Assembly (NCBI RefSeq): GCF_021869535.1
Contig: NW_026262668.1
Location: 24,929,732-24,993,731 of the forward strand
From: Mytilus californianus
Lineage: Eukaryota > Mollusca > Bivalvia > Mytilida > Mytilidae
DNA length: 64,000 bases
Reading direction: 5' to 3'
The translations under genes were made by a program, and so were the position numbers. Below, piece by piece: positions 1 to 10,939 of this stretch. Each line of letters begins with the position of its first letter. Within the stretch, counting starts at the first letter, position 1. A model generated the notes under the pieces. It saw nothing but the letters and a program-made list of their open reading frames with translations, did no database searches and was not told the DNA's origin.

Positions 1-354
1 TTGTAAAAATAAATGTCTAATCACATATAGACTGCAATGTTGATTCTTGTTTAGTCTCGTCATTTCTTCATGTATTCGCTTTTTCTATGATGTATTTTTG
101 GATCAGATAAATAAATGGTTAGTTCTAACTATAAACTGCCTTTCTGCGAGCTATCGATATTATATATTCGAAATTAATCTTCAGCTCCATAAATTAAATG
201 AATAAATAAACCTGTACAATATCATTTTAAACAATGCAAAATACGAGTATCCTTAGATCGGTACTACTACTTAATGTCTTCAGTGTTTTTGTTACTTGTT
301 TTAGTGATTTGTATCGATCTGATGAGTTCAAGCCCTTTTTAACTATTTTTTTGT
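1..354. other. Non-coding, nothing recognised
   Basis: AT-rich sequence with stops in all frames; no gene, RNA or clear repeat seen. Confidence 0.6.
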
Positions 355-735
355 TTGCTATCAAGTTGTGCTGCTACACCAATGTCCCAGGTTAGGGGAA
401 GTTTTTTTGGTGCCTGCAAACATGTTTATCCTCGCAACCTTCTGTATGTGCCTGACCCAAGTCATAAGCCTGCAATCAGTAGTTGTCGTTTGTTGCTGTA
501 CATCATGTTTGTTTTTCGTTTGTTTTCCTGTACTTTAAACAGACCTTTGGTTTTCTCATTCGAATTGTTTTACGTTTTGTCATTTAGGGCCTATTGATAT
601 TTTTTTATAGCTTGCTATGCAGTATGGGTTTTGTTGAAGACCATATGCTGATCTATAGATGCTAACATCTACGTCATTTGGTCTCTGGTTGATAGTTGCC
701 AATGTGGCAACCATACCTTATCTCCCTATTTCCTA
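355..735 (-). repeat. Copy of a ~350-bp dispersed mollusc-type repeat
   Basis: Shares ordered motifs with copies near 10940-11300, 51860-51990, 52960-53245 and 63311-63640: a CATGTTTA.CC block, a CAGTAGTTGTCGTTTGTTG block, TTTTATAGCTTGCTATGC, and a terminal block related to the complement of TGCCAATGAGACAACTC. The open frame across it (355-597) is repeat sequence read by chance. Orientation follows the copies that begin TGTGGTATGA.TGCCAATG on the opposite strand. Confidence 0.7.
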
Positions 736-938
736 TAAAAAAAAGGAAATTTACTATTTTCACTCTTGTTGCATGCATTATCACAAATCGCAGGATGCTT
801 ATTTTGGGATATATTTCAAGAGAAATGGAATATTGTAAACTATAACTTAACTCTGTAAAACTAATTGCTTTTTTATATCATTTCAGAGAGATCTTATTTC
901 CTCCTAACAATAAACTGTCCACTTAATCGCAGAAATAA

Positions 939-1215
939 GCACGTGGTCATCCTAATGTACCATAAGAAGTATGAGGAAAAGATAAGCACGTGTGCATCCT
1001 TATGTACTATTAGAAGTGTGAGGAAATTCAAAACGTATATCATTGTTGAATACGAATATAACTACAGGCTAACATAGGGACCATAGTGATTCTGATACAG
1101 CACGTGAGCATCCTTATGTACTATTAGAAGTGGGAGGAAATTCAAAACGTATATCATTGCTGAATACGAATATAACTAAAGGCTAATATAGGGACCATAG
1201 TGATTCTGATACAGC
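939..1215. repeat. Tandem duplication, 114-bp period
   Basis: Two near-identical units (986-1099 and 1100-1215), each beginning GCACGTG.GCATCCTTATG and ending CTGATACAGCA. They are preceded by a partial diverged third unit (939-985). The 70-residue ORF here is a by-product. Confidence 0.9.
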
Positions 1216-1533
1216 AAAGATGCTTCTAAAATAAATTGTGAATTCAATTCCTCAATACAGAGGCAATGATCCAGCCAAATTTTTAAAGGATTCCTATAAG
1301 GTTTTTTTCATTAAACATACATTTTGAAATCAAAACTGTGAACAGTTAAATGCATTTATATAAAAAAAAAGTTATATTAAAGGAAATCCTGTTAGGGATC
1401 GATAACTGCTATGAAACTGGTACTTTTACGATAACACTTACTCGCTCACGTAAATTATCATAGATAGGGGGCATGATTACAAATTAACTGTTTACCAAAT
1501 CATGAATGTTTCAAAATAAGATTTTCTACACCA
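1216..1533. other. Non-coding, nothing recognised
   Basis: AT-rich, no supported feature. Confidence 0.5.
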
Positions 1534-1760
1534 GGAATGGACTACCTTAGCTGTATTTGGCAAAACAGTTCGGAATTTGGTTCCTCAATTCTCTTCAGCT
1601 TCGTCATTTATTTTGCCTTTTAAACTTTGTTGATTTGATCGTCACTGATGAGTCTTTTGTAGACGAAACGGGCGTATGGCGTTTAAAATTGTAAGCCTGT
1701 AGTGGTATCTATAATGAATTAATTTGCATAAAAAGCATAAATTCCATTTTATCATTTTGC
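1534..1760 (+). mobile_element. Penelope-type repeat fragment carrying a hammerhead motif
   Basis: Contains the order of motifs I associate with a common bivalve Penelope-type terminal repeat: ACTACCTTAGCTGTATTTGG, then GGTTCCTCAATTCTCTTCA, then a hammerhead core, then AAAATTGTAAGCCTG. A truncated relative lies at 15897-16030, and antisense relatives lie near 34.0, 43.7 and 48.2 kb. No coding capacity. Confidence 0.75.
1640..1681 (+). ncRNA. Small type-I hammerhead ribozyme motif
   Basis: Order of parts: stem I strand CGTCA, core CTGATGA, stem II GTCT/AGAC closing a 5-nt loop, core GAAA, a minimal stem III (CGGGCG), a GTA cleavage triplet, and the return stem I strand TGGCG (pairs with CGTCA, one G-U). 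All core bases are present. Stem III has a central G-G instead of C-G, so activity of the monomer is doubtful. Short stem III is typical of retroelement hammerheads that work as dimers. Confidence 0.75.
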
Positions 1761-1800
1761 CTGGATTGTAACATTACCGAATGTGACTTATCACCGTATT

Positions 1801-2060
1801 TTTATTTGCGATGAGTAACACGATGGGTGCCGCTAGGGGAATAGAAACAATTTACTCTTCCGGAGCAGATGAGTTTACGTCAGGATTTAAGTTCGGTTCG
1901 TGTTGCTCAATCTTTTGTTTTCTGCAAGCAGTTTCAAACGTGTACCATGTCGGGAATATGACAGTTGTTTTCCATTCGTTTGATGTGATTGAGCTTTTGA
2001 TTTAGCCATTTAATAAAGGATTTCCTTGGATTTCGGTATTTTTGTTATTTTACTTTTTAC
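1801..2060 (+). repeat. Dispersed mollusc repeat fragment
   Basis: Carries blocks I recognise from a frequent bivalve repeat: GAATATGACAGTTGTTTTCC, CATTCGTTTGATGTG, TTGAGCTTTTGATTTAGCCA, and a Phe/Leu-poor tail ending TTATTTTACTTTTT. The 64-residue ORF (1811-2005) is part of this repeat and not an independent gene. Family assignment is from memory. Confidence 0.55.
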
Positions 2061-2575
2061 TGCATTTTAAATACACTAAATATCACCATACACTTAATTT
2101 TAATCAGACACTATTGCTTTAATACTAATATATCCTATCTGTATTTTGTCGGCATATGAAGTATTGTAGCATTCAAGGAATAAATTTGTGAACGCATAAT
2201 CTTTCACAGTTTACATTTGAACGGAATACAATCTATATACAGTAGATCTTACATCCCGCTATAGCTTTTTTTTTTGGGGGGGGGGGGGTATTTTCCCCAA
2301 AACAATTGTTAATATAGCTGATTGAATTCATAAAAACTCTAACACCAATTGTTACATCGTACAGAAAACACACAAAAGACGAATTGAGAATAGAAAGAAA
2401 AAGGTGCAAAAATATTTTATAAAAGAATATCGGGCTGTCGTGTTTACGCTGAACAAGCAATAAGACATTTGAGGACATTCGGACTGTCGGAACTTTTCGA
2501 AGACTTCCTCCTCAAATTTTTGAATCGGCACTGCAATTTTAAAGAGACAAACATAAATTTACCACTGCATTGATT
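2061..2575. other. Non-coding; T-run/G-run homopolymer
   Basis: No gene seen. A T-run directly followed by a G-run lies at about 2266-2288 and is likely slippage-prone. Confidence 0.6.
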
Positions 2576-2690
2576 GTGATACGATATTTCTCCACTCGAG
2601 AAAGTTAAATGGTCGTATTTAAAACGCGAGGCTTGCCGAGTTTTTTAATATTTAAAATTAACTGTCGTGAGTGGACAAATCAACCGGTCG
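2576..2690. repeat. Degenerate short foldback element
   Basis: Shares ATACGATATTTCT.CA.TCGAGA, the core CGAGGCTTGCCGAG, and the TTTAAATATTTAAA-type stretch with the better-preserved foldback element at 4730-4853; the termini are eroded. Confidence 0.6.
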
Positions 2691-3984
2691 TGAAAGGTAT
2701 AAACTGAGTAAGAATGTGTCATTTGATCAGTAAACGTTTTCTACCCATATACTATGTATTTATGTAGGTTTGTTGCCGCAAAATCCCCCATCGATCCTTT
2801 TAACCTTACACCTTTTTAAATTTGTGTTTTGAACTCTTATACAAAAACAGCTATTACTATTAGTAAAAACAAAAGTTGTTATCAATGAAATGTCAATGCA
2901 CGTATTAAACTTTGGAGTCGATGCTATTTATTATTCAACTGTGCTCTCATGACAACGACATATCTACGCCTATGCACCTTCCAATGCGTAATTGTATTTT
3001 GAGAAAGTGGTATTTGTGCTACTACCCCCCATCACGCTTAATGAAATATTATAACCCGTAAGATATTCAATTATATTTCCCGTAACAAAAATAACACTAG
3101 TTCATACATGCAACACGTGTTTCGGGAATAAACGTTACCACGTGCACCTGTGACCAAACGTTTTGAAAGACGAGATTATAAAAACTAAAAGGATAAAGAT
3201 AAGAAAAAATAATAATAATAGAAATTGAAAAAAAAAATTAAAGGGCCGAAAAAAAAAACCCGTCAAAATCATCCATTTTAGCACCATAAAATAATGCAAA
3301 TTTTATGAACACTACAAACACAGTGTCTAATTACTGGACAAATGACACCGTCAAGACTTATATTCTAGCAGCAGCGTTACCACCAAATTGTTAGTAAAGT
3401 CAGTTGATTTTGAATGTGTTATCAATCTTTATTCATTATAAACAATTATATATGTTGGCTAAAAGCATATTGATAGATACCAGAGAATTTTCAGTTACTA
3501 AAAAGGACTAAACCAATATCATCGAAAAAAGACATTTGACGGTCGAAGTTGATAAGATGAATATCAATAAGATAGTGTAAGAACTGACCTTAAAAGCATA
3601 TAGCTTAGGAAAACGTTAAGCATTCAAAGAGAAAATTTTCAACGTATTGTAACTTTTTTTCGTGAAAAAACATGCACTTAATAAATTTAGATTTGAATGA
3701 TAAGTTACATGTTTAATATTCAGAAGAAAAAAAATAAGAAAACTTCTAACGTGTTTAGAAATCGCATTCAGTTCGAGGTGCAGTCCCTTACTTAATAAAT
3801 ATAAAAAAAATGTATACATACAAGATGTTTGTGTAACCAATATCAATAGATGAACGGTTAGCTATTTAACTTCCAGTTGCAAATAATACTATGCTTATTT
3901 AGGACAGGAACATTGTAATGAGGATATGAACCCTGCTTTATACTACGCCGACAAGCTGAGCTGGATTTTTTAATGGTCTAATAG
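2691..3984. other. Non-coding, nothing firm
   Basis: AT-rich. Short ORFs here have no recognisable motif. The stretch near 3890-3975 (TGCTTATTTAGGAC...) recurs in diverged form at 55885-55905. Confidence 0.55.
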
Positions 3985-4190
3985 AAAAGAAAGGATATGA
4001 GGTATCCATTCATGACACAAAATCAGTATATGCACAGCAAATAACAGAAAAAGCAAAGGAACGGCGCTTTTATTACTGTTCTTAATCCCAAAGTTACAGT
4101 GAGGCTTTCAACACGGAGCGAAAAAACCCTCAACTCTCTGCAAAATTTATGACAGCCACAATCACCGGTTTGGGCGGAATACTTTGCAAA
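3985..4190. repeat. Dispersed ~200-bp repeat, copy 1
   Basis: Aligns collinearly with 54402-54608. Shared blocks include AAAGGATATG.GGTATCCAT, CATGACAC.AAATC, GCAAAGGAAC.GCGCTTTTAT and CACCGGTTTG. ORFs on both strands are by-products. Family unknown to me. Confidence 0.75.
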
Positions 4191-4729
4191 CTGACGATCA
4201 CGCCACAACTGTGAATTGTAGAAGAAAACCATGGAGTAATATCAATAAAATAGATCTGGCAAAGAAATTAAACATGTACTGTCATAATTTAGCCAAACAA
4301 TCACATTGAAGCGTGTAAAAAACATTTATAATTTACAAACATTTAGACAACCAAGTGTCACATAGAAATATATGTTCGATAACTTCGCAGAAAACGTATG
4401 TATAGGGCAAATAATTCGGGAAGAGTATTAGTTCACAAGGTAAAATTCATCGTAGATATGTAACCAATTCCAGACACATTTTTTTACTCCTTGTCGACTA
4501 TTCTCTGCATTTAATTCTAAATTCTGCGTGCTAAGTGGTGAAGTAACAAATATACTAATTTCTAAATTTTTGGTTCTACCTGGGATTGAACTTTCGACTT
4601 CTTGAACTGGAAACAAACACGCTACCACGAGACCGGCGAGACGGTTGAATGGTTACGGTACCTTGCGACAAACCTAAAGTATTATAACACTAGCGGAGCC
4701 TGTAGCATACATATTCTAACACAACATCT
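4191..4729. other. Non-coding, nothing recognised
   Basis: No supported feature. Confidence 0.5.
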
Positions 4730-4853
4730 AGTGTAATACGATATTTCTACAATCGAGACGATTAAATTCTCGAATGCAAAACACGAAGCTTGTCGAGCGT
4801 TTTAAATATTTAAAGAAATTAACCATCGAGAGTGGAAAATATCGTATTGCACT
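4730..4853. mobile_element. 124-bp foldback (MITE-like) element
   Basis: Terminal inverted repeats AGTGTAATACGATATTTC and AGTGCAATACGATATTTTC (the latter read on the minus strand) close a 124-bp element. Its inner core CGAAGCTTGTCGAG is related to cores at 2576-2690 and 49793-49939. No coding capacity. Confidence 0.8.
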
Positions 4854-5221
4854 TGATTCGGTGGCGGAATCTGTTTCTTAAATGCTTTTAAATAGACGAT
4901 ATGTAGACAAACTTTATCTGTCTTTTCCATTGACAAGTATTGTGTGACGTCATCGTACACGGTCGACTTTTTCGTGAGGTCACAATAGCAAACTCAGAGG
5001 AAAGCAACACACTTTGACATTATAACTGATTTGACAAATGAAGAAATGAGATCTATATAAACGAATCACACGTTGATCATAAAAAAATTATCAACTGGTT
5101 TTCTTCGTGCATAAACAAAAGAAAAAATGGTTTGGCTTAAATACACGTACTATTGATTTGGGTTTTACGGAATTGGTCTTTCAAACTTTTTTTTCCGAAG
5201 GATGAAATCGTCCAAGATATA
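4854..5221. other. Non-coding, nothing recognised
   Basis: No supported feature. Confidence 0.5.
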
Positions 5222-5505
5222 GTTTTTGTTTTTATTGTTGTTGTTGTCGTTGTTGTTTTTGTTGTTGTTGTTTTTGTTGTTGTTTTTGTCGTTGTCGTTG
5301 TTATTGTTGTTGTTGTTTTTGTCGTTGCTGTTGTCATTGTTGTTGTTGTTGTCGTTGTTGTTGTCGTTTTTGTCGTTGTTTTTGTCGTTGTTGTTGTCGT
5401 TGTTGTTGTTGTCGTTGTTGTTGTCGTTGTTATTTTTATTGTTGTTGTTTTTGTTGGTGTTGTTGTCGTTGTTGTTTTTGCTGCTGTTGTTGTTATTCGC
5501 TGCCT
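5222..5505. repeat. TTG/TCG trinucleotide microsatellite
   Basis: About 280 bp of GTT/TTG repeats with scattered TCG variants. Translations give poly-Val/Phe, poly-Leu or poly-Thr/Lys frames on both strands, which are not genes. Confidence 0.97.
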
Positions 5506-5684
5506 TTAATCAAGATAGATTAATTAGAACTTTCAACTCAAAATCTACTTTGTTAAGACTGAGCAAGGAAGGTTTGTTATCTAAAACCTTCCAATGATTT
5601 AAAATTTAAAGGGCTTAAGGAAGAGTTTCGTTTCATTTCTAGCGTTTTAACTGGAGTGAAGAATCCATGGTTTACATTATTGTC

Positions 5685-5823
5685 AAGGGGCCAGCTGAAG
5701 CCCGCTTCCGGTGCGGGATTTTCTTGCTGTGTTGATAACCCATTGGTGGCCTTGTGCTGTTTTCTGCTCTTTGGTCGGGTTGTTGTCTCTTTGACACATT
5801 CACCGTTTCCATTCTCAATTTTA
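5685..5823 (+). mobile_element. 3' tail of Naiad-type Penelope-like element
   Basis: Same sequence class as the ends of the element at 58197-62502, in opposite orientation: GGGGCCAGCTGAAG, GGTGCGGGATTTTCTTGCTG, CCCATTGGTGGCCTTG, GGTCGGGTTGTTGTCTCTTT, CATTCTCAATTTTAT. Only the tail is present, as expected for 5'-truncated retrotransposition. The ORF at 5656-5862 is this tail. Confidence 0.8.
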
Positions 5824-6519
5824 TTTGAAGGATTGGTGTCCTACACCGTTTTAATCAAATGATTTCGAAATTGAGAATACGCCAGCATGAGATCTGTCAT
5901 GATTTAATCTTAAAAAAATATTTAATATATCTGTAATTTCATTGCGAAATAGGTTGTGATTACGTTAAAACTTAATCTGTATTCTCCACCTTAGTGGTTT
6001 GCAGTTAACCTCTAAACACTTTTTATTTATTAGATTTATATCATAACATAGCAAAACATTTTCGTCAGACTCCAAGAGTAATCCACATAGATTCGTTACG
6101 GCTACAGCAACACATCCCAAAAGCCAAATTAAATTAATTTGTTTGACTGAATCCCGGAAATTACTGGTTAAAAGAGTTAGATACTACTAACTAAGCTGTC
6201 TCCGGTTCATCAATTGTATTAACTGCCAAAATATTAACAAATACGACGCCGTCTATTGAACAAGTGAATAAACCACTGACGCATGCACGAGCACAGAGTA
6301 ATATTGAAATTAATTAATTGTGTGTCTAATTAAGATGCAATCTTTTCCTTATGGCAAGCCATATTTGGTGAAATATATCATATCCGATTGAACAGAACGT
6401 GGGACGGATTTTCAATATTCACTGATTTAAATCCTCCAACCAGTAAAATCCATGAGTAGATTCTCTGCTAGTATTTAATCCGTAGAATTCATTTATGAAA
6501 TGACATTTGAGTAAGACCC
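5824..6519. other. Upstream region of the peptide-precursor gene
   Basis: AT-rich, no ORF or recognisable repeat; it lies directly upstream of the promoter elements at 6520-6698. Confidence 0.5.
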
Positions 6520-6527
6520 TGACGTCG
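6520..6527 (+). promoter_or_regulatory. CRE-like site
   Basis: TGACGTCG matches 7 of 8 bases of the palindromic cAMP response element (TGACGTCA), about 165 bp upstream of the TATA box. CRE/CREB control is common for neuropeptide genes; function here is inferred only. Confidence 0.4.
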
Positions 6528-6691
6528 GAAAGGTGTGTATCGATAAATTTATCCAATAAAAAGCAGAAGCTTAGGTAAAAGATAGGTGGTAAAAAAGAAA
6601 GACTTCATATCTCAGTTGTCGTGATAAAAGAAAGATTTATTGTTGAAACTTATCAGTTCTTGGGTATTAGCGGTTCAATCGGGGTGACTGA

Positions 6692-6698
6692 TATAAAA
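6692..6698 (+). promoter_or_regulatory. TATA box of the peptide-precursor gene
   Basis: TATAAAA lies 98 bp before the initiator ATG. A start about 30 bp downstream would give a 5' UTR of roughly 70 nt. It is preceded by GGGGTGACTGA. Confidence 0.55.
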
Positions 6699-6795
6699 AT
6701 CCGAGTTAAAACTTTTGGACATAAATAAATAACTTTAAATAAATATCAGTAGGGAAGTTTTACTTATTTAGCGAGTGGACTTTTATTTAGTAAAG

Positions 6796-7151
6796 ATGAC
6801 AAATATTATTTCAACAGTTATGAAAACAGTTTGTTTAGTTTTAGTGATATCAAGTTTCGTTCACGCTGGATTTCTGGAAAACTTTTGTGCACAAAAATGC
6901 AACTTGGGTCTCGGCGGAAATTTATGTAGATGTAATGGATTTCATTTTGCTGGGAAACGGACGATGTCTGACAAATATATAGAAAACAGTCCAGATTCAT
7001 ATAAACAATATACAATGGATAGGAACACTGCTCCTGCAGAGATAGATGTCCCATATTACCAAAATAATAAAGATCATTCAGTAAACAGATTAAGAGAAAT
7101 GAAGTTAGCACAGACCTTTTTACGATGGCTCATGACTTCAGGTGAAAAAAG
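6796..7151 (+). CDS. Secreted Cys-containing amidated peptide precursor, exon 1
   Basis: Encodes residues 1-118 plus two bases of codon 119. The ATG at 6796 has A at -3 and an in-frame TAG at 6769, which fixes the start; Met9 is an alternative. Residues 9-24 form a signal peptide with a V-H-A cleavage site. The next segment (25-52) has four cysteines spaced C-x3-C-x8-C-x-C and ends in Phe-His-Phe-Ala followed by Gly53-Lys54-Arg55, a prohormone cleavage and C-terminal amidation signal. Two disulfides are likely. Residues 56-117 form a charged spacer ending in Lys-Arg. The exon ends at a strong donor (GTAAGT, 7152). Without splicing, the frame stops one codon later. I recognise the architecture as a neuropeptide/hormone precursor but cannot name the family. 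Precursors of this type act in secretory granules, with the peptide as a probable GPCR ligand (inference). Confidence 0.85.
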
Positions 7152-8207
7152 GTAAGTCTTGATATCGAATTCTATAAATGATCAATTAGATTCTGATTTT
7201 CAATAGTGAAAGAAAATTCAAAAATCAATTTGTTTCAATAGAACTGCCTTGCAGTAAAAATTAATATGGTATTCGGAATGTTAGGAGAAACAAGTGGACA
7301 GATAATAAGATTTTTTTTTGTATACAGTCATACAACACGTATATGTTCTATTTCATAATAGACTTGAAACATATTACGTTTCTTTACACCGTTGCTTATT
7401 AAAGGAAATTTAACTTATTAAAGCACGGTTCTAATCAAACACTAAATAATTGATGTTCTGCTTAATTTAAGTATATAAACTATGTTCGAGTAACTTTGAT
7501 GCAGGAATTCCCCACAATATCTTTGTATGCATCTAAATTTTCCAATAAATTATTGTTTATATTCGAATTAATGTACATGAAGATAGAACATTTAAAAATT
7601 GAAATAACTAAAGAATACATATAACTGATTATATTCACTATTCACACATTGAATATAAACATAATCGTTTCACAACGTTCGCCTTATTGGTTGTAAATTA
7701 AACACATATAATCTAGTGCTTATCTAAAACCCATATAAAGAGATTTATATCTAATATAACTTTATTGCAATATATATATATATATATATATATATTTTAC
7801 TCAAATACAAATATATTACTCAAGATTTTTAAGAGATTCATTAAAGGAGGTATAAGTGCAAGGAATAATGTGAACTGGTTGTGTGATCTCTCGATGAACC
7901 GGAAAAAAACTTCATAGTTTGAAAGTTGATACATGTATTATTCCCATTTGTACAAATAAAAACACAAAATAGATGATTTAAATGAGCTAAGATATGACCC
8001 TTTACCATTTATTGTAAAAGAACCAAAAAGAATGAACAGCCGGACAGTTGATAAAATAGTGATTCAACGCTTTTATGTTTAAGTTCATTTCATTTTCAAA
8101 AGGATCAATTTCAAAAGAGTCGGATTGGCTATCATTTTACAACAATTACCAAAAAATAACAAACACTATTATAAAAGAAAGGAAAAAATTTATAGTATAT
8201 CGATAAG
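7152..8207. other. Intron, no feature except a (TA)n run
   Basis: AT-rich intronic DNA; a (TA)n microsatellite lies near 7769-7795. Confidence 0.6.
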
Positions 8208-8345
8208 GAGATGTGGAATGATTGGTAATGAGACAAATATCCACCCCAGTTCAAATGAAGTGGATATAAGCAATTATAGGCAACCGTACGGCCTTCAACA
8301 ATGAATAAAACCCATACCGTATAGTCGGCTAGTGATGACCCTAAT
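8208..8345 (+). repeat. Fragment of the ~350-bp dispersed repeat
   Basis: Begins GGAGATGTGGAATGATTGG, continues AATGAGACAAATATCCACC, and later CGTACGGCCTTCAACAATGA and CCCATACCGTATAGTC. These are blocks shared with copies at 31523, 38148, 40905, 52960 (-) and 56860. Confidence 0.8.
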
Positions 8346-10146
8346 TAAATGCATACAAACACATAGGTTTGAATACCGTTTGCATGATTTTTCTTTTTAT
8401 TATAAGTGTATGTCACTCTATAAATCCTGAGATATGAAATGTCTGAACCCAATTTAGCTACACATCCAATTACCGGCTATAAGTACTGAACATGCAGTAG
8501 GCAACACAGATAAAATTTGTTGCACACGCGATACAGAAATCCATTGTATTGCAATGGCAATAAGAAAGATACACACAAATCTGCTTCACACACTAGCTAA
8601 ACAATTGTTTTAGCCGCAATCAAGAAGACATATCCTATTGTATCTGCGATATCGATAGCCGATAATAGAGTGTGGCTGTAACGGACCGATTAATGACAAT
8701 AACCACAATTTTTGAACAGATTTGTAACTTTCTTAAGCAAATTGGACACTTAACTTTTGAAACTGTTATTCCAAGCAATACCGTATATATGTAAACATGT
8801 ATATAAACTATTGTCATTATTGTTCTGATAAAACTATGATTTTCAGACCTAATGCACATTTGAAAAAATATTCAAGACTTTTATAATTTTCTTTTTGAAG
8901 AAAAAATTTACGTGACGTACGAATAAGAATTAAAAACACAGCGAGAAAATCCTTAAGTTTATATAATATGTCCTTCACCTTAGTTTTCTCTCTGTAGAAA
9001 CAAATATGATTAACAATATTTATATTGTGATAAAGACTTTAAATACACGTCTTATCAACTGTTTTAAAAGGTACCTTAAAGCCCGCTTGATTGTTCGCCG
9101 TATCGTCGTTTTTATAAGGTCAAGTCCCTTTGTACCTCTTTAGCGAATTTCTAATACTGATTTAATTATATGTCTAAATGTAAATATATTACAAAACCTG
9201 CTAGAGTTAAATAAGATTCTTATCTATTTCCTATGTGTAAATATATAGTCAACTGCATATAATTCTTGTTTTAAAACAGAAAATCCATGGTAATTAATAC
9301 CATCTTTTCATACGAGTATAATCTAATATACTACCATTAGCAGATAATAAATAGATTCCATATCTTTAAATAGGAATATCATTACAATAATATAAAAAAA
9401 GGAATATAAAATGTTAAAAGTAATAAGGAAATCCTAAATTTCTATTAAATAACAGTTAATTAAGTGGAACCAAATCTTAATTGTAAAGTTCTCAGATTTT
9501 CAATTTGCAAATAAATTGTAGCGAACGCTGTTTAAATCTCACAGCTTATCTGCATTTTACTGTCGATTTAGCAATCTATGTTTGGTAGTCCTGAGTATGC
9601 ATGAAATATTTGCCACGAGATGTTAGACTACTTTCGAGTTCGTTGCATTTCCGTCAAAATCTTTCGTTTTAGATAACGTCATTCGTGCGTTTAGGGGTAT
9701 CTTCACTTACTCTCCATGTTGAGCGAGCGGTTGAAAAAATATGATGCTATATTGCACGAATTATTCGGCAAATTAAATTCTTATAATTGAAAATCAGCAC
9801 TGCTGTCATTAGGGAATTGTGATTAAGTACCTACGGAACAAACATTATTTCTAGTTTATCCTGCATAATGACGATCACGAAGACGCTTAATGAACTTTAA
9901 TAGTGCAGGGATACAGGCGATATCTAGAAATTGTTTGTAATATGTGAGCTTTTTGATTTATTAATTATTAGTGTTGTCCGAAAGTCTTTTATTAATGTGA
10001 GACAATGTCTCTTGAAAAATACATCACAAAAAATCTGCAAATCTCTTTGTTGTCTTAGTTCTAGATTTAAATTTAAATTAATACAGTACTTGCTGAACAA
10101 AATTAAAATGTTCCTTAACAGTGATGATGTTTTAATTTGCTCACTA
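8346..10146. other. Intron, nothing recognised
   Basis: No gene or clear repeat. A short CATGAAATATTTGCCAC block near 9600 is a fragment of the repeat seen at 39190 and 43930. Confidence 0.5.
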
Positions 10147-10431
10147 TCTAATTTTAGATTTGATTTGATTTTTGGTGTTTTAACGCCACTTTTAAGCACC
10201 GCTTTTGGGCTATTTCGTGGCGACCAGTTTTTATTGGTGGAGGAAGCCGGAGTGCCCGGAAAAAAACCACCGACCTTCGATAGGAAAACTGACAATCCTA
10301 GTCAATTAAGATTGGAGTCGAGTGCACCCGCACGAACGGGGTTCGAACTCACAACCTCAGTGTTGACTGGCTAGTGATTACAGTAGTAACTACTTAGACC
10401 ACTCGGCCACCGTGGCCCCTCTAATTTTAGA
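10147..10431 (-). mobile_element. tRNA-derived SINE, copy 1
   Basis: Body 10159-10419, flanked by a 12-bp target-site duplication TCTAATTTTAGA (10147-10158 and 10420-10431). Read on the minus strand, it starts with a tRNA-like head: A-box TGGCCGAGTGGTCTAAG (Ser/Leu-type) and B-box GTTCGAACC. A central domain contains the complement of GGTGTTTTAACGCC, and the 3' tail is an (AAATC)n-type repeat. The central domain resembles that shared by mollusc SINEs of the MetaSINE type (from memory). Pol III transcription would be expected if active. The long ORFs on both strands are this SINE plus flank. Confidence 0.9.
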
Positions 10432-10939
10432 AATTAGGGAAATGTGGTCTTAAAAGAAACACAACTCTTACATTCTACATGTAAATATATAGAGATCTTG
10501 TCTAGAAGAACGTTTACGACGTTTACGATCTATTTATAGTGACTAAGATAGAAATGACAATAAGCAGGGTCAACTCGTACAAAGAAAGACAATTTCAAAA
10601 TAATAAACACAAATTTAAAATAAAAATGAACAACACCATTTTCGTGACTATATTCTCCATCAAGAGGAAATATTTGTTGTGTAACAACAGAGACAATAAT
10701 TTGAATAATTTAATTTCAGCTATACTGACTCTTTGGTTTTATACTAAAGTTTCTCGTTTAACCCTCATTTGAATAAGTAGCTTCATAAAGATGTTTCATT
10801 ATATCATTTCTATTCTAAGCAAAAATAAGAAGGATCCTTACAAAATAAAAATTTGAACTTTATGATTCATATAAGAAATTTGAAATTCAATATCCGAAAT
10901 AGCCAGACATGCAATTTTTTTTACAGCTTTGTTCTAACA
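10432..10939. other. Intron, nothing recognised
   Basis: No supported feature. Confidence 0.5.

Noticed and set aside
5153-5597. Long Val/Phe-, Leu- and Thr/Lys-rich ORFs on both strands
   Set aside because: All are translations of the TTG/TCG microsatellite; no start context or non-repeat domain.
6818-7111. 97-residue ORF antisense to precursor exon 1
   Set aside because: Shadow of the real coding strand; no signal or domain, while the + strand has a coherent precursor.
9924-10374. 123- and 147-residue ORFs on opposite strands
   Set aside because: They cross the SINE and its flank; no protein family recognised.
10340-10411. True tRNA gene
   Set aside because: A and B boxes are present, but no cloverleaf with a 3' acceptor match. 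It is the head of a SINE with target-site duplications and a tail.
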